64,000 nt of DNA from Daphnia carinata (Eukaryota; Arthropoda; Branchiopoda; Diplostraca; Daphniidae): the NCBI RefSeq assembly GCF_022539665.2, contig NC_081333.1:3224001-3288000 (forward strand), given 5' to 3'. The notes beneath the pieces are model-generated. The model was not told the DNA's origin. It did no database searches and saw only the letters and a program-made list of their open reading frames with translations. The position numbers and the translations under genes are program-made. This document shows, one piece after another, positions 1-9,651 of the stretch. Within the stretch, counting starts at the first letter, position 1. Every line of letters starts with the position of its first letter.

Positions 1-505
1 GTTGCTTGTGGGGGATTGCCTGGTGTATTTGGCATACCTTGAGGGGGCTGGCGAACACATAAGACATTGATGTTACTCAAAGCTTTCGCAATTGTTTAAG
101 AAACTTACAGGAAGAAGTGTCTGAATGTTCTGAGCTGGATCAGCAACTGATGCCAAGTAGACCAGATTACGATGGAGTATCTGTTCGACCCTGTGAGAAC
201 AATGATTAAGATTTAAATAATTCAAATTTAGAAGGAATATAAAATGCTTACTGTAAACACTCATGTGTCTTTCCCCTGGCTTGGTAGTCCTGAATTGTCA
301 TTATATGTTGACTATTTTCATCCAATAGCTAAAAGGAGGGAAAAAGCCGGTAATATGAGGTAACGAATATGGTACGAAATAAAATAACGGCAATTTTGCT
401 CTGCTGCCATTTATGACGTCGTAGTTGTGTAGGGAATAATCTCACCTTTTGGATCTGAGCAGGTGAAGGCGGTGGTCTCCCTCTTTGAGCAAACGTAAGA
501 GACAT
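1..505 (-). CDS. SS18: SS18 (SYT) homolog, 5' exons, truncated by window edge
   Basis: This is the N-terminal part of an SS18/SYT protein, a subunit of SWI/SNF (BAF) chromatin remodelling complexes. Four exons read on the minus strand: 505-446 (ATG at 505), 328-252, 190-109 and 47-1 (continues outside). All joins keep phase (0, 2, 0) and use GT-AG sites; the exon 3 donor is a perfect GTAAGT. The translation has the family's SNH domain landmarks: AQIQK then LLDENSQHIM at about residues 16-30, YQARGKTHECLQ, then QILHRNLVYLASVAD near residues 50-65. Exon 4 opens the Pro/Gln/Gly-rich part (PPQGMPNTPGNPPQA), as in SS18. The start context and short first exon also match the family. The C-terminal QPGY-rich half is missing only because the window ends. 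PCIF1 lies divergently, 1.6 kb away between start codons. Confidence 0.88.
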
Positions 506-2110
506 GTTAATTTGATTCTCAACGAGTTCTCTCGACTGTTTACGCTAGCGGAACTGTATGAATTTATTCAAATTCACTGAATGAGCTGTCACGTACAGGC
601 AAGAAAATTGGACGCTATTAATTCCGGGGTTGCCGATCTTTACCCGCTGGTTGTTGGGCTAGGGAAGATGAAAGGCTACGTTTTCAAGTGGGTAGATGGC
701 AGCAATACAAAGTGAATTTAATTTTGTATGCTCAATAATAAGTGGTATTTTAAAAACTTAACGTGAATGCAATAGTAATGTTGTTTAAAATTAGCATAAG
801 ATGACAAAACGAAATGTTATAAAGAAATAAAATCTATTGCTGTTTTCGAAATCTGAAGCCATCTAGTGAAACAAAATTTATAAGGAAGATTAATACCCGC
901 TAGATGGCTTCTTTAGTCACTATAGGAAACAAAGAAGCTTGATCCAGCGTCCATTGCACACGACAAGTTTTTTTCCCGTTCAGGAGCAGCAGCATTTTGT
1001 AGCTTCAAAGCTTCAGTCAACCGCCATTGCGCGTTCGATAAGGTGCGGCCAAAACTTTGTCGCTGCCCGTCTCAATCCTCCGCCAACGTGTCCGGCTCAT
1101 TTCCCGCGCCTGTCCACCTTTCGCGAACTACAAGATTCTTTCTGTACAACTCAGGATAATTTTGGCGTGCATTTTATGCGCGTTAACCAGCAAGAAGGAG
1201 CATTTTGTACGAGTGTGTGAGTTGTGCAGTGTCTTGTGTGCTGCAGCGGCCATTTTCTTTTCCCTTACGAAACTTGATTGAAAAGTGATCATCAACGTCA
1301 TCACTGCATGCATCGTATATATGTGGCGAACAGTCGTCTAGGAAATGCATTGAAGTTAGATCATCCTTTTCCTATAGGCCACGATCTCGTTTGGCAACCT
1401 ATTGCAGAACACAACAAAACAGCAGCGGTCCACAGAGTGGCACAGGCAGTGCGAGTGGAGGCCCTTCCCATTTAGTAGGTTTGTCCCACTTGTCGGGTTC
1501 CCACAAGGACAATACTATGGGTTTATGCAACCCGAACTGGGTTTGAGTTATTTTTTTATGCGCAAGTGTTGCTCTAAATCAGACTTGCTGAAACCTTATT
1601 TTTTTTTTTTTCAAACGAAGGATCACGTTATGCTTTATCATTAGGAATTGTGTTATTTAGAAATTAAATGGGATAACAATAAAGAATTTTTATTAAAAAT
1701 GAAATGTTTTCTGGGTGTCTTCATAGTTCCTTCGTAAGAAATTATACAGCGAAGAAAAACGGATAGTACACTTGGGTAGCAACTAAAAATTCTAAGGGGT
1801 TTGCAGCTTATAGTAGAAACCAAATTAAACACTGCTTTTTTTTTATCGTAGTCATTCCTAGCAAAATATCCCAATAAATTCGTGAAAGTAAATTTTTCTA
1901 GAGTTTGTTTCATTTCGTAAAGTTAAAGAAACAAGCTCGGCTTCTAGAAATGGCTTCGATTTTTTTGACAGCGAGAAGGGTTGTTTAAAAGACGGCACTG
2001 TATCACTGGTAAAGATTACCTCGGAGGTTCCTTTCCGTGCAGGCTCCGCCCTTTGCCACGTTACTCGTCTACCACGTTGTGGACCGCTGCTTAACCACCG
2101 AAACAAAAAC
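506..2110. other. Divergent intergenic region between SS18 and PCIF1
   Basis: The start codons of the two genes face away from each other here, so both promoters should lie in this stretch. A perfect 12-bp inverted repeat, GAAGCCATCTAG at 855-866 and CTAGATGGCTTC at 900-911, encloses 33 bases. A short Ser/Gly-rich reading frame at 1408-1546 has a plausible acceptor before it and AATAAA at 1678-1683 after it; it could be a terminal exon, but no partner exon is visible. No longer coding region is convincing. An untranslated first exon of PCIF1 may lie here and cannot be placed by eye. Confidence 0.5.
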
Positions 2111-2919
2111 ATGACAGACATCAGTGCCAGCAAACGAGAATCGCTGCCTGGTTGGGAACCGGGCTCAGTTGCAACGGCTGCTGCGTTGGCTGCTGTTGCA
2201 GCCGCCTCCTCACCATCCGGCGGACCGTACCCGACTGTCGGCCTTTACTCGAATCAGTCCGGGAGTAGTGGCGGAAGCAACAGTGGAAATGGCGCCCCGC
2301 CACCTCCTCACCTTCCATCACCCTACTCGTCTTTCTCGCAACCGATCCCCTCCTCCTCTGCCTCTTCTTCAGCTCCTTATGCGCAGCCTCAAGGTATATT
2401 GCAATCTCAGTGCACCGCCCCATTATTTGTGTTGTCTAATCTTTTTCCATCCTTTTCCGTCTCCCTTTCGTAATCTTATTACCATATTCCGTTTTTGGCT
2501 CAGACTCGTGTCACGTTGGTCAATGTCCAATTGCGATTTCATGGCTACGTTCACAATATTCGTTTCATTCCTGTTCTTTATGATTGTTTAAAATTAGGTT
2601 TGCCGCAGGGCTATCCTTACCATGCATTGGAGAGCTACCCTGGCCAGCATTTGGGTTATCCATTACCCCATACGTCTCATCATCCTTATCACCATCATCA
2701 AACGCAATCATACCCTGGGTTGCCATCAAGCTCTTTGTCTCCGCAAAATTATCCGCCTCATTCCAGCATGATGGTTCATCCTTATCATCATCATCATCAT
2801 CTCTATTCACCTCAACAACCTGCAACGCCGAACCAATCACCAGGAATGGGATACACGCTGACTGTTCATCCGCAACAACAACAGCAACAACATGGTGAAG
2901 TCCACCACCAGCCCCCACA

Positions 2920-2955
<36 letters not shown>

Positions 2956-5764
2956 AGTAGTTAGTCAATCACAACCTGGATATCCATCGCTGAGTTATCA
3001 ACAAGCACCGGCTGGATCGACCCAGCAGGGTATTAGTATGCCAATATCAACGTACATCCCTCCTGTGCAGACATACGAGCCCCCTTTGGAAAGATCTGAG
3101 AATCCTCCACAAATTCAGCGACCGACGCCGATCCTTGCCGAACGGGAAGTGAATGCAAATTCCGTACACATGGTTCCTCAGACGCCGACTTCAGCGGTGC
3201 CCATATCGTTCCATCTTCAGCAACAGCAGACTTCACCCGCTCCTCCATCTCCCGGTTCTTCGGGCATGATGACACCTGGAGGAGGATCTCATCCAGACTT
3301 GGAACATGATCTCCCGCCAGAGCTGCTCCAACAGGGATGGAGAAAGATGTGGTCCAAACGAGAAAATCGAATTTATTTTTGGAACAAGACCAATGGCGAG
3401 TCACTTTGGGAAATGCCTCCCCTTCGAGCAAACGTGCGATATTGTTTATTATTTTTTTTTTTTTCTTTACTCCTGTTATCTGCGTTATCGGTGGTTTCAT
3501 AAACTATTGATTTTCGTTTAGTACGACCCGGTGTCCGACCCACTTGGTATTCAACAACCAAACCAGCAGCCTCCGGGAGCTATCAAACGGCGTGCATCTG
3601 ATGATGGGATCGGCAGTCCTTTGGCCAAACGCTTTATTCTCTCGTAATTTAAACTTGTACAGTTTTCCATTCATCAGTGTGTCACCGTTTAATCGTCTTA
3701 TAGGGGCCCGTGGGATTTGGAAGTGCCGACCAATGCCGTCGTCTTTGAAAGGAGTCCGTTGAGTTGGCCACACCCCCATCCGGATATCGAGGGCTACCGG
3801 GCAACTTTGGTTGTGAAATTGCGCCAGGCCTATCAAGAAATGTGCCATTCTAGGGAAGGTGTGTATCATGATACAACAAAAACACGTTTATGACAAGTGA
3901 AATAATAAGATTTATTTCTCACACGATAATGTGGTGAAAAATAGCAATCGACGCACCTAGAGATTCGTTTAACCGATGGCTGCTCGAGAGAAAAGTTGTT
4001 GACAGCGGCACCGATCCCCTCTTTCCCGGCCAGTGCCACCCCGAAGTTTCCCTATCGATGTATAAGGAAATTATGAACGATTTGCCCATGAAACTAGAAC
4101 GGCCAAAGTTTACGGGGGATGCGCGAAAACAGTTGTCGAAGTACGCAGAAGCCGCGAAAAAGATGATTGAAACCAGGTATTTCATTTGTTAATATTCCAA
4201 CAAACTGGTGCATCGCAATAGGCTAAATCACATTTTATTACAGGAATGTAAGCTCAGAGAGTCGTAAAATTGTCAAATGGAATGTAGAAGAAACCTTTCA
4301 GTGGTTACGACGAACTGTAGGCGCTACGTATGACGACTTTCAAGAACGGCTGGCGCACCTTAAACGTCAATGTCAGCCGCACCTGACGGAAGCTGCGAAA
4401 TCATCCGTTGAGGGCATCTGCATCAAGATGAATAATCTGTCAGCAGAATACGCAAAAAAGATACGAGATAAGCACAACGAGTTACTCAAGGAGAATGGAC
4501 TTGCCGGTAAATTTACACTTTCCTTTTTCTTAAAATTTTTATTCAAACAGACAGTTGCTTATTTAGTTTGAAAATTTTATCAGATTTGGAACCCAATGTA
4601 AACCTACTCCATCCGCGAAAAGTCTGGTGTTATCCGGTCCTCTTTGCTCTCCCATGTCCTCGATTACCGCCAGTCGAATTCCTTCCCGACAAGGACCAGA
4701 CGTTGCTACGCTACAAAGGTGATGCAGTACGAATTAACAATCTCCATTTTCAGAAACTGGTATGGTTGGATCACTTTTTTTAAGCCACCAACGTAGTAAA
4801 TTTTTTTGTCCTACTTTTTTCATTGTTGGCTCTTTCAGGAGCAACTGTATCGGTACAACTGCTTTGAGGACCGCAAATTTGAGTGGTTTTTGCCGCGAGT
4901 CTGGTGCTTACTCAAGCGCTACCAGTCCTATATGGGGGCACAGACGGGCAACGAAGGCCAGGGCACTCAGGGTGCTCTACCACTGACCGTTTTTGAGGCC
5001 CTTTACAAACACTTTGGCGTCTCTTTCGAGTGCTTCGCCTCGCCGCTCAACTGCTACTTCCGTCAATTTTCCTCCGCTTTTCCCGACACGGATGGCTACT
5101 TTGGTTCCAGAGGGTATGCGCTATTGCGTTCTCTACTCTATCAATAATTTCTTAATTTTCCCCGTGAACCTTGTAGGCCAATTCTCGAGTTTAAGCCGGT
5201 ATCAGGATCTTTTGAGGCCAATCCCCCCTTTTGCGAAGAGTTTATGGATTCGATGGTCACACATTTCGAGAAGCTTTTATCCGACTCCAGCGAACCACTG
5301 TCTTTCATTGTTTTCATACCAGAATGGCGCGAGCCAGCCCCACCTGTTCTCAAAAGACTGGAAGAGTCATCGTGGAAGAGACGTCAGGTTGTTGTGCCCA
5401 CCTTCGAACACGAATACCGACATGGTTATCAACACCTCGTCCCAAAGTAATTATTATCCTGGAATAATGACCCTTCTCTTTCATACAAAGCGTATTTTGT
5501 CTTTGTAGATCCGAAATAAATGTAAGGGCAGCACATGGGACAGTCATCGTCTGGTTACAGAACGAAGCCGGATATCAAAAATGGGGACCGACAGATGAAC
5601 GGGTAGATGCTTTACTGGAAGCTTACCGGCCTGGCCGAGAAAGAGAACGAGACCGGCAAGAGCTTCTAAGTCCTCCAAGACCTAATCAGTCACTTGATGG
5701 GCCTATTGCTAACATGTTAAATGTCAACGGTAGTGCAGCAATAGCTGGTATGAAACCTATTTGA
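2111..5764 (+). CDS. PCIF1: PCIF1/CAPAM, cap-specific adenosine N6-methyltransferase, 10 exons
   Basis: PCIF1 methylates N6 of a cap-adjacent 2'-O-methyladenosine (making m6Am) and binds the Ser5-phosphorylated Pol II tail in the nucleus. Exons: 2111-2393, 2598-3433, 3522-3643, 3704-3858, 3945-4176, 4244-4506, 4584-4759, 4839-5113, 5177-5446, 5509-5764; all phases agree and give 955 aa against about 700 in vertebrates. The extra length is an Ala/Ser/Pro- then His- and Gln-rich N-terminus (a CAG/CAA run near 2919-2953). A WW domain lies near residues 336-367 (first Trp about 341, LWEMP about 363-367). The methyltransferase core follows, with RESFNRW-like, [41 protein letters not shown] and the catalytic NPPF motif at about 796-799, then [12 protein letters not shown]. 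The start fits: ATG after CAAAAAC. The tail after residue 900 is Arg-rich and divergent. Confidence 0.97.
2919..2953 (+). repeat. CAG/CAA glutamine tract in PCIF1 exon 2
   Basis: A run of CAG then CAA codons encodes a polyglutamine stretch in the disordered N-terminal region, next to His-rich runs (for example at 2785-2800). It is likely length-polymorphic. Confidence 0.8.
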
Positions 5765-6095
5765 ACATCAGTTTCTGGCTTAGAGGCTTATCTCTTTTAA
5801 TTCATTTTCTAAATTGATAAACTAATGATTGGCTGAATTTAAATGATAAAAAAAAACACATTATTGATTGAAAATGATTAAGTTTGGTTGATTCAAATGT
5901 ATTGTTTTCTGACTTCCCCGAAATTTGGGTTTTATTTGAAACAAAACAAAGATGTGTGAAGCATACAATGCGTGTGCAATGTTATGGGAGCTTTTCTTTT
6001 TGACCAACACTGTTTTTTTTTTGTTTTTTCTTTCTTTGTATGTTTGTTGTGATTCTTTTGCTGAAAGGATATTTTATAAAGATACAGTTTGAAAC

Positions 6096-6101
6096 AATAA
6101 A
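6096..6101 (+). promoter_or_regulatory. Candidate PCIF1 polyadenylation signal
   Basis: AATAAA lies 332 nt past the PCIF1 stop codon in AT-rich sequence. It is the first canonical hexamer downstream that I noticed and falls before the repeat elements begin. Confidence 0.5.
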
Positions 6102-6191
6102 ATATTTTTGATCAAACAAACTTGCAGTTCTCCCCATCAGTCGCGAGAAAAAAATTTTATCTCCCTCCCCCGAAAGAAAAGATCGAGCTGA

Positions 6192-6300
6192 ACGTGCAGT
6201 TTTATCGATCGAATTCAAATCAAAATTTTATTTGATTGAAATCGATCGAATTCAAATCAAAATTTTATTTGATTTGAATTCGATCGATAAAACTGCACGT
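6192..6300. repeat. Short palindrome with internal direct repeat
   Basis: The 33 bases at 6192-6224 are the reverse complement of 6268-6300. Between them a roughly 30-base unit starting CGATCGAATTCAAATC occurs twice head to tail (near 6206 and 6243). It lies between PCIF1 and the giant foldback element and shares no sequence with that element's terminus, so it looks like a separate small foldback or MITE remnant. Confidence 0.75.
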
Positions 6301-8099
6301 CTAGCCACTTATGGCAACCCGTTTTTCCCAAAATAAAAAATAAAAATACGGTCTTTTTTTCTCTTTTACTATGGCATATGGCTATGGCAATCCGTTTTAC
6401 ATAAAAAAATTTAAAAAAAATGGCGGAAAAAAAAAAAATCGCACTTTTTTCTCTTTTTTCTACCCGTAGCCATCTATCAGTCGGTTTCGTTATTACAGGC
6501 ATGTAAGCAATTTGAGTTAATTGTATCCCATTAGCAGTTAATTGAGTAGCGTGGCTGGAGAACAACGCGTGGCTGGAGGAACAATTGAAAAATGGATAAG
6601 ATAATAAAACAAAAAAATGGTAAGTATAAACATTATTATATTGGTTTTCAATTATTAATTATTGTTTATTAGATCAAATTATGAAGCTGCAGGCCCAGTT
6701 ATTGGAACAACACAAAATATTAGATAACAAAGCTAAGGATCGTAGGCCTAACACGTAATGATTCTATTTATTTGCTTTTATTCATTCGTGTTTTGTAGCT
6801 CAAATTTTGAGTCTACAAGCTCAGCTAGGGGAAAAGAACAAATTGGAATGAAACAGTTTCCAAACAGTGAAGGAGGTTTTTCCAAACTCATGCCTAACTG
6901 AACATGAGGATGAATTGGCATTAGGTGAAGTAGTTAGGTACCTAAACTTTTCAAATAAGAATTCAAAATAAGTATAGAATTTTAACAAACAATTATTTAT
7001 TGTTTAGTTATTCAGTCTACCACCTGATAGTGTGTTAAATTTAAATTCTGTTAGTGCTGCACTAAAAGAATCGTTAGTAATAAGCTCATGCAGTGAAGGA
7101 ACTGAACAATTGTGGGACCGTATTTGGGCCGAAAATGGGTGTGGTACAGAAACCCAGAAATGGCACAAGTTCAACATGAAACATAGATTAGTTACTTTTT
7201 GGTTTTTTGTCTATCGAAAAAGTATTTTTAATGCTATTATTTTGCATTCACAGATTTTAACGGGGGATCAAATCAAGTCTGGAAGTGTTACAGGATGGAA
7301 GAGTGAGCCTACAGATGAAAAAACACTGAGAGTGCATTACCGTAAGGTGTGAGGTAAATTAATAGAGTAATGCAAATTGCCTAATGAGAAGTACCATCTT
7401 GTGTTAATGAATCCAGTACAACAGCAATCCTTTATAGTTCTGTCACAGCTAGAAGCCTCAAATAATTCTGCTTCTCTGTCTAAAGAACAACTTGTCCTTT
7501 ACGTTCAGACTGTTGGGGAAACTGGGTACTTAAATGGCCCTAAAGATGTTTTAATTTTGCTGCTATTGCAGAGATGAACATCATACATGGACTCTTTAGG
7601 TATGAAAGGATTTTTCTTCAAATAATTTTGAATTTATGACGAAGAATTTCTCCTCCTTTTTGCCAACCAGGTCTTATCTACCAAAAAAAAATTTAACCAA
7701 TAGGAAAGGATTTTCATGTACTGGGAACACAACTATCAACAACGCAACATTCTACAGGTGCTAGTTTATCATTCAAGAGCCTTATACAATGAAGTTAATC
7801 TGCAATTTGTATGTCCTTTCCCAAGCTTCCACCAGAAGTTGAATCTATGAGTCATGTAAGTTCCATGATCAACAATTGATGTGTTTAATGGTGTTGTTTT
7901 TCTTTTCTCAATATAGGTTAATAGTAAAATTGGATCTGAAAAGATTCTTGGTTGGGGCAAGACACTGAATAAATTGTATTGATTGGATGGATGACATGAC
8001 ATTGCTATACTTAATTCGGATTCCCCAGACGGTATTTGATATTAAAAAAATTGAAGTGCATATCTGGGCTCCCTTCTTTTCTGAAGCCCCGTTTCCCCT

Positions 8100-8430
8100 T
8101 GACTCATAATAAGCCCGTAGGGGGTCATGCCCCTACTGTACGGTATATATAAAAACAACATATACCGAGGTTTGGAGGGCTCTGGCCGGAAAGGGGACGT
8201 GGGGTGCCGCTTAGTCCGATGATGTGTTCACGGAGGGTGACGTGGCTGCCCACAAATCCGAACTAAAGGTTAATCGCTCCTGTAAAAATGTTCCAAATCT
8301 TCAGCTCTTCTTCCGGCTTCTCTTAGCCAATCACCGGGTAATCTCCCCGGTGGGTCAACAAGGCAGTGTCTCCCCCTGCCTGGGTTGACGGCAACTTTTG
8401 AAAGGGCTATTGTGCCTTTTTAAAGTTGCA
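8100..8430 (+). ncRNA. Conserved multi-hairpin block, copy 1a (function unknown)
   Basis: This GC-richer block holds five consecutive stem-loops: 8117-8136 (GTAGGGG with CCCCTAC), 8142-8166 (GGTATAT with ATATACC), 8332-8352 (CACCGGG with CCCGGTG), 8354-8389 (GTCAAC/GTTGAC enclosing GGCAG/CTGCC) and 8391-8429 (GCAACTTT with AAAGTTGC). It recurs at 9331-9651, 60282-60594 and 61480-61800 with very few changes, while the flanking element has diverged more. It may be a structured RNA or a DNA structure needed for transposition; it matches no RNA family I can name. It is typed as ncRNA only for want of a better class. Confidence 0.45.
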
Positions 8431-8683
8431 AAAATAATTGTTATGTGCAGAGAATTGTCAATAAAATTTTTTTTATAAAATGTTTTTTGCAAAATTTTTT
8501 TCTTTCATTGTCTGTGTTCGCTTTGTTCACACATTACATTTATCAACTTTTTTTTTATTTAGCTTGCTCATTTCATCTTTATTGTTTATGCCACCTTTGT
8601 TCTTTATCAGCATTGTTTACTATTTATTACACTAATACATGGATATTATCTGTATTTTGTACTTGTACATTGTTTTATTCAGG

Positions 8684-8746
8684 GATCGATCCCCAGACAT
8701 TCAGCGTGCAACGCCGATGCTCTAACAATGAGCCACGAGATATATC
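8684..8746 (-). pseudogene. tRNA-like sequence, Ala(TGC)-type anticodon loop
   Basis: On the minus strand a D-arm-like GCTC/GAGC pair is followed by an anticodon arm TCGGC-GTTGCAC-GCTGA, whose loop would present TGC, and a box-B-like GGGATCGATCCC. The acceptor ends do not pair and no 3' trailer is evident, so this is tRNA-derived rather than a working tRNA gene. It lies just outside the central spacer of foldback copy 1. Confidence 0.5.
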
Positions 8747-8854
8747 TAAATTTTTTATCATCGCATATCATATGTTATCGTCTAGCATGTTTATGCACTT
8801 TGAATAAAACTGAAATGTTTATCTATTTTTTTCTTCATTTAGATATAGATCTTT

Positions 8855-8906
8855 AAACATCTCACTGCGATAACTGAACCCAGGGTTCAAACCGCAGCTG
8901 AATGCT
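8855..8906 (-). other. tRNA-like loop at the centre of foldback copy 1
   Basis: The unpaired spacer between the two arms contains GGGTTCAAACC, the reverse complement of GGTTTGAACCC and close to a tRNA T-arm/box B, with part of a D-arm-like sequence. A fuller version sits at the equivalent place in copy 2 (60962-61016), so the centre of the palindrome was probably tRNA-derived. Confidence 0.4.
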
Positions 8907-9027
8907 TAAAGATCTATATCTAAATGAAGAAAAAAAATTGATAAACATATAGTTTTATTCAAAGTGAAAGATGCATAAACATCCTAGACGATAACATAAT
9001 ATGCGATAATAATAAATTAAATGATTC

Positions 9028-9091
9028 ATAGCTCAATGTTAGAGCATCGGCGTTGCACGAAATGTCTGGGTTCGATTCCCATGAGTAAAAC
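9028..9091 (+). pseudogene. tRNA-like sequence, mirror copy in right arm
   Basis: This is the mirror of the tRNA-like sequence at 8684-8746. It keeps AGCTCAATGTTAGAGC, the TTGCAC anticodon-loop region and a perfect box B, GGTTCGATTCC. A deletion-like change after the anticodon loop (GCACGAAATG) removes part of the 3' anticodon stem. Confidence 0.5.
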
Positions 9092-9330
9092 AATGTACAA
9101 GTACAAAAATACAGATAATATCGATAAAATAAATAGAAACAATACTTACAGATAAACGATACAACGGTGGCAAAAACAATAAAGATGAATTGAGCAAGCT
9201 AATAAAAAAAAAGTTGATAAATGTAATGTGTGAACAAAGCGAACACAGACAATGAAAGAAAAAATTTTTGCAAAAAACATTTTATAAAAAAAATTTTATT
9301 GACAATTCTCTGCACATAACAATTATTTTT

Positions 9331-9651
9331 GCAACTTTAAAAAGGCACAATAGCCCTTTCAAAAGTTGCCGTCAACCCAGGCAGGGGGAGACACTGCCTT
9401 GTTGACCCACCGGGGAGATTACCCGGTGATTGGCTAAGAGAAGCCGGAAGAAGAGCTGAAGATTTGGAACATTTTTACAGGAGCGATTAACCTTTAGTTC
9501 GGATTTGTGGGCAGCCACGTCACCCTCCGTGAACACATCATCGGACTAAGCGGCACCCCACGTCCCCTTTCCGGCCAGAGCCCTCCAAACCTCGGTATAT
9601 GTTGTTTTTATATATACCGTACAGTAGGAGCATGACCCCCTACGGGCTTAT
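9331..9651 (-). ncRNA. Conserved multi-hairpin block, copy 1b
   Basis: This is the inverted copy of 8100-8430 in the right arm. It is almost identical; one visible difference is GTAGGAGC at 9624-9631, which breaks one base pair of the outermost hairpin in this copy. Confidence 0.45.

Noticed and set aside
939-1281. Overlapping plus-strand frames of 74-93 codons upstream of PCIF1
   Set aside because: No start context, domain or splice-consistent neighbour, and they overlap each other in different frames.
2565-2918. Antisense frame under PCIF1 exon 2
   Set aside because: The Asp-rich run is the complement of the His (CAT) codons in PCIF1.
7769-8002. Antisense 77-codon frame identical to 9758-9991
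   Set aside because: The identity comes from the palindrome; the frame running the other way (YWEHNYQQRNILQ) looks more protein-like, and neither can be called a gene.
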